From: Carettochelys insculpta
Lineage: Eukaryota; Chordata; Testudines; Carettochelyidae
Direction: 5' to 3'
NCBI RefSeq assembly: GCF_033958435.1
Contig: NC_134137.1
Location: 65,612,001-65,676,000 of the forward strand
Length of the DNA stretch: 64,000 nt
The notes under the pieces were generated by a model. That model was not told where the DNA came from. It saw only the letters and a program-made list of their open reading frames with translations, and did no database searches. Position numbers and translations under genes: made by a program. Of the stretch, positions 61,901 through 64,000 are shown piece by piece; position 1 is the first letter of the stretch; every line of letters begins with the position of its first letter.

Positions 61901-61999
61901 TGGATCCCATCTCTTCTCAGCAATCCCTGTTCACGAAACAGAATCCCATGGTCAAAGAAACCAAATCCTTCCCTGCTACACCACCTACGCAGCCATGCA
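58993..61999 (-). pseudogene. CR1 ORF2 (endonuclease and reverse transcriptase), broken
   Basis: Read on the minus strand in order: an endonuclease block ETWWDDSHNW with GYKLFRKDRQGRKGG (61625-61518), GVCYRPP and LMGDFNHLDICW (61176-61511), then RT: LDEGGNLVTGD, HKSMGLDLMNPMILREL, VVPIFKKGKKDNPGNYRPVS (60154-60630), IYLDFSKAF (about 60028-60054), GSVLGPVLFNIFINDLD, FADDTKLGG, LMRFNKEKCRILYLGW (59489-59875), and the tail [20 protein letters not shown] with [20 protein letters not shown] (58993-59388). The endonuclease Glu and Asp blocks and the RT aspartates are kept, but several frame breaks (near 60120, 59880, 59440) leave it unable to make a full protein. The first residues of ORF2 are not resolved. 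Confidence 0.85.
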
Positions 62000-62013
62000 T
62001 TTACCTCTGTGAT

Positions 62014-62815
62014 TCAATGATCCCTACGTGGACCCCTTCCTTCCACAGGGAAGACAGAAAAGAAGACCACTTGTGCTCCGTATTCCTTGATCTTTCTTCC
62101 TAGGGTTATGTAATCTGCCATGATCTTGTCAAAGTTGTTCTTGGCTGTATCTTTGGTTCCTACATGAAGAAGTTGGAAGAGGTAATAGTCTACAGGTTTA
62201 AGAATTTTTGGCAGCGACTCTGTAATATCCCAAATTCTAGCTCCAGGCAGGCAGCAAACTTGCAGGGATTCTAGGTCCGGGCGGCAGATGGATGACTCCG
62301 TCCTTCTTAGGAGGGAGTCCCCGACCACCACCACTCGTCTTTTTCTCTTAGGGGCGGTGGTCATAGAACTCCCATCCCTAAAACTGCACATCCCATGCCT
62401 TCTAAATTGTGGGGACTCTTTCAGATACCTCCCAGGGATTGGATCAGACCCACTTATCTCTGCTGTATCACCTGTGGAGAGAGGCTGAAAGCGGTTACTT
62501 AACTCCACTGGAATTGGAGAGACTTGAACTGGTTTTCTCCTCCTGGAGGTAACGTGCTTCCAGTTCTCCTTGGTTTGGGTAGCCTGCTGTTTCTGCAGTA
62601 TTATCTGTTGCCTTCTATCCAGAAAGTCTTCACCTTCTCTGATGGACCTGAGGGTTGATATTTGTGCCTCACGTCCTTTTAACCTCTTCTGAAATGGCTA
62701 CCAGCTTGCACTTGGTACATAGAAAATCCTTTCTATCGTTTGGGAGGAAGACAAACATGGCGCATGACATGCATGTCACAACAACAGACCTCTCACCAGC
62801 CATATCACTCTCCAT
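62014..62815 (-). pseudogene. CR1 ORF1 with zinc-binding-like N terminus and esterase domain, broken
   Basis: The ATG at 62815 starts MESDMAGERSVVVTCMSCAM, with CMSC and CTKC Cys pairs as in a small zinc-binding domain. A frame change follows near 62690; in the other frame the chain runs on through IREGEDFLDRRQQIILQKQ. The 164-aa frame at 62508-62014 holds RRVVVVGDSLLRRTE (GDSL-type block I) and LLHVGTKDTAKNNFDKI (block III). CR1 ORF1 esterase domains resemble SGNH hydrolases. The Asn of the usual GTND block is Lys here. The stop is at 62014-62016. Confidence 0.78.
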
Positions 62816-63345
62816 TTTTTCCCTTTACAGAGATCCCTTATTTGTTTCTAGTGCCGCCTTGAAGGGTGCAAGAGAAACACCAAATAAGAAAGGTAAAAAC
62901 AGGTATGGGGCTCCTCCTGAAGGCAAACTCCCAGGCAAACTCCTTGTTAGCTGCTCCTGTTTGCTGCTCACAGGGTTCGATGGGACTGCCTTCTTATAGA
63001 GCTGCTAGCTGGTTAGGCCCTCCTCAAAGCCTTTGCCTCCAATCTAATCAGCCCTTGAAGGCCCACCTGGAAGGAAGCTCTCCCAATTCACACCTTGCAA
63101 ACTGCCAAACATGCTTTCCAACTGCCCCTCTCTGCAAAACAGATGCTCAGGCACACAGGCAGCTATGCAATCTGCCCCTCACTGCAAAATGAAACAAATG
63201 CACAGACACCACAGACAGATATTCAGCCCACCAGCTCACAACGCAGCCCCCCCAAATGCCACACTCACCTGAGCTTCTCCAGGATGCTTTCCCAGGCAAA
63301 CTCCCTATTAGCTGCTCCTGGCATAACTCTGAACCATTAGTAACC
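62816..63345 (-). other. CR1 5' UTR with a long-spaced direct repeat
   Basis: The stretch before ORF1 has no coding frame. Two near-identical blocks, CAGGCAAACTCC plus TTAGCTGCTCCTG, sit at about 62933-62960 and 63293-63320, roughly 360 bases apart. A repeated 5' UTR unit would be consistent with multiple promoter monomers. The region is AC-rich on the plus strand. Confidence 0.6.
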
Positions 63346-63359
63346 ATGCCTAATTATTC

Positions 63360-64000
63360 ACTCAGGTCTCTTTCCTGGCACAAGTTAAGATGACTGGTCT
63401 ATATTTTTGTGACTTGTTTTTATCTTCGTTTTTATAGGAGGACACTATATTTACCTTTTCTAGTCTTCTGGAATCTCCTCTCTTCCATGACTTTCCAAAG
63501 ATGATAGCTAACAGCTCGGATACTTTTGTCACTCAGCTCCTTTGAATATTGTAGGATTCATTTATTCAGGATGACTGAAGACATCTTAACTTTACTTAGT
63601 ATTTTTTAACTTGTTCTCTTCTTATTTTACCTTCTGAACAGACCTCATTTTCTCTAGAATTTATTATGGTAGGCATCCACTCACCACCAGCCACCTTGGT
63701 GAAAACCGAAACTAAAGTCATTAAGTACCTCTGCCCCTTCCACATTTTCTGTTCTTTTTTCTTTTTGAGTAAGAGACCTACCCAGTCCTTGGTCTTCCTC
63801 TTGCTTCTAATATATTTGTAGAATGTTACCTTGTTAGCCTTTGTCTTTTAACTAGTTTTGAGTTTTTGTGCCTTTTTGCCTTTCTAAATTTGGCCCTATG
63901 TACTCGTGGTATTTGTTTATATTCTTACTTTGTAATTTGACCTTGTTTCCACTTTTCTAGGACCTTTTTTTAAAGATCATTCAAGGCCTCCTTGTTTAGG
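63360..64000 (-). mobile_element. Older CR1 LINE, resumed upstream RT/ORF2 segment, runs off the window
   Basis: The minus strand resumes CR1 ORF2 before the GPVLFN block: around 63400-63530 the sequence reads like the WKKANVVPIFKKGKK region (complement of TATTTACCTTTTCTAGTCTT), in the same direction as the copy at 58681-58931. It continues with worn sequence to the window edge. Compared with the younger copy, about 400 bases expected between 58931 and 63360 are absent. Confidence 0.75.

Larger units (their letters stand above)
58932..63345 (-). mobile_element. Younger CR1 LINE, nearly complete, inserted in the older copy
   Basis: About 4.4 kb read on the minus strand: a 5' UTR (63345-62816), ORF1 (62815-62014), and ORF2 with endonuclease and RT to the C-terminal end (about 62000-58993), then a short 3' UTR ending near 58932 with a single ATTCT unit. 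It is distinctly less decayed than its host copy. Its insertion point lies at GGCCCCAGA, a sequence also present within CR1 itself. The 5' edge is uncertain by some 40 bases. Confidence 0.88.
2566..64000 (+). other. TSC22D1: Intron 1 of TSC22D1 (5' 61.4 kb, unfinished)
   Basis: No exon with the TSC-box signature (region like MDLVKSHLMYAVREEVEVL) was seen on the plus strand, and all longer open frames here are transposon remnants or chance frames. In human the corresponding intron is also very long, so the distance is plausible. Alternative first exons for short isoforms could sit further right. I saw no CpG-island-like promoter here. Confidence 0.85.

Noticed and set aside
1..64000. A previously undescribed host defence or metabolic system
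   Set aside because: All multi-part coding signals trace to TSC22D1 or to mobile elements; nothing supports a new system.

Overview
This is vertebrate nuclear DNA, almost certainly from a turtle and probably a cryptodire. The evidence is a TSC22D1 coding exon followed by a very long intron, CR1 LINEs in several age classes, and two copies of a tRNA-derived SINE with a CR1-like tail that matches my memory of the turtle Cry/Pol III SINE. There are no prokaryotic operons, CRISPR arrays or phage genes. Species cannot be named from this window.

Layout. Bases 2-2565 are the 3' part of the large first coding exon of the long TSC22D1 isoform. It is already open at the left edge, is low in complexity and rich in Ser, Gln and Pro, carries a His-rich run and an R-F-x-V motif, and ends in a phase-2 codon at a consensus GTAAG donor. 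Everything from 2566 to 64000 reads as one unfinished intron. The exons for the leucine-zipper TSC box were not found and should lie to the right.

The intron is a dense record of transposition. It holds: (1) CR1 LINEs at 4991-5579 and 52331-54056 (plus strand), a copy split by a hAT-like insertion at 49808-51147, and a nested pair at 57701-64000 (minus strand) in which a nearly complete younger CR1 (ORF1, endonuclease, RT, tail) sits inside an older one; (2) tRNA-derived SINEs at 11810-12005 and 54727-54892, plus two weaker tRNA-like segments; (3) five copies of one ~300-bp Tigger/pogo-like MITE (TA target sites, CAGGTTGAACCTCTCT ends) and three G-rich elements with similar TA sites; (4) hAT-like elements, one with a 7/8 matching target duplication; (5) foldback MITEs with GGCTATGTCTACAC-type ends, one of them an almost complete 336-bp palindrome; (6) a decayed LINE of another clade at 17745-18310, with a degenerate zinc-finger C terminus; (7) unclassified dispersed repeats.

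The only host gene is TSC22D1. The family acts with WNK, SPAK/OSR1 and NRBP proteins in cell-volume control and in TGF-beta-linked transcription (established knowledge, not visible here). I found no convincing new biological system. The most useful observations are the nested insertions, the palindromic MITE in a transcribed intron, the near-complete CR1 with an altered esterase motif, and an in-frame stop created by the splice donor. Repeat family names are from memory of consensus features and need a library search.
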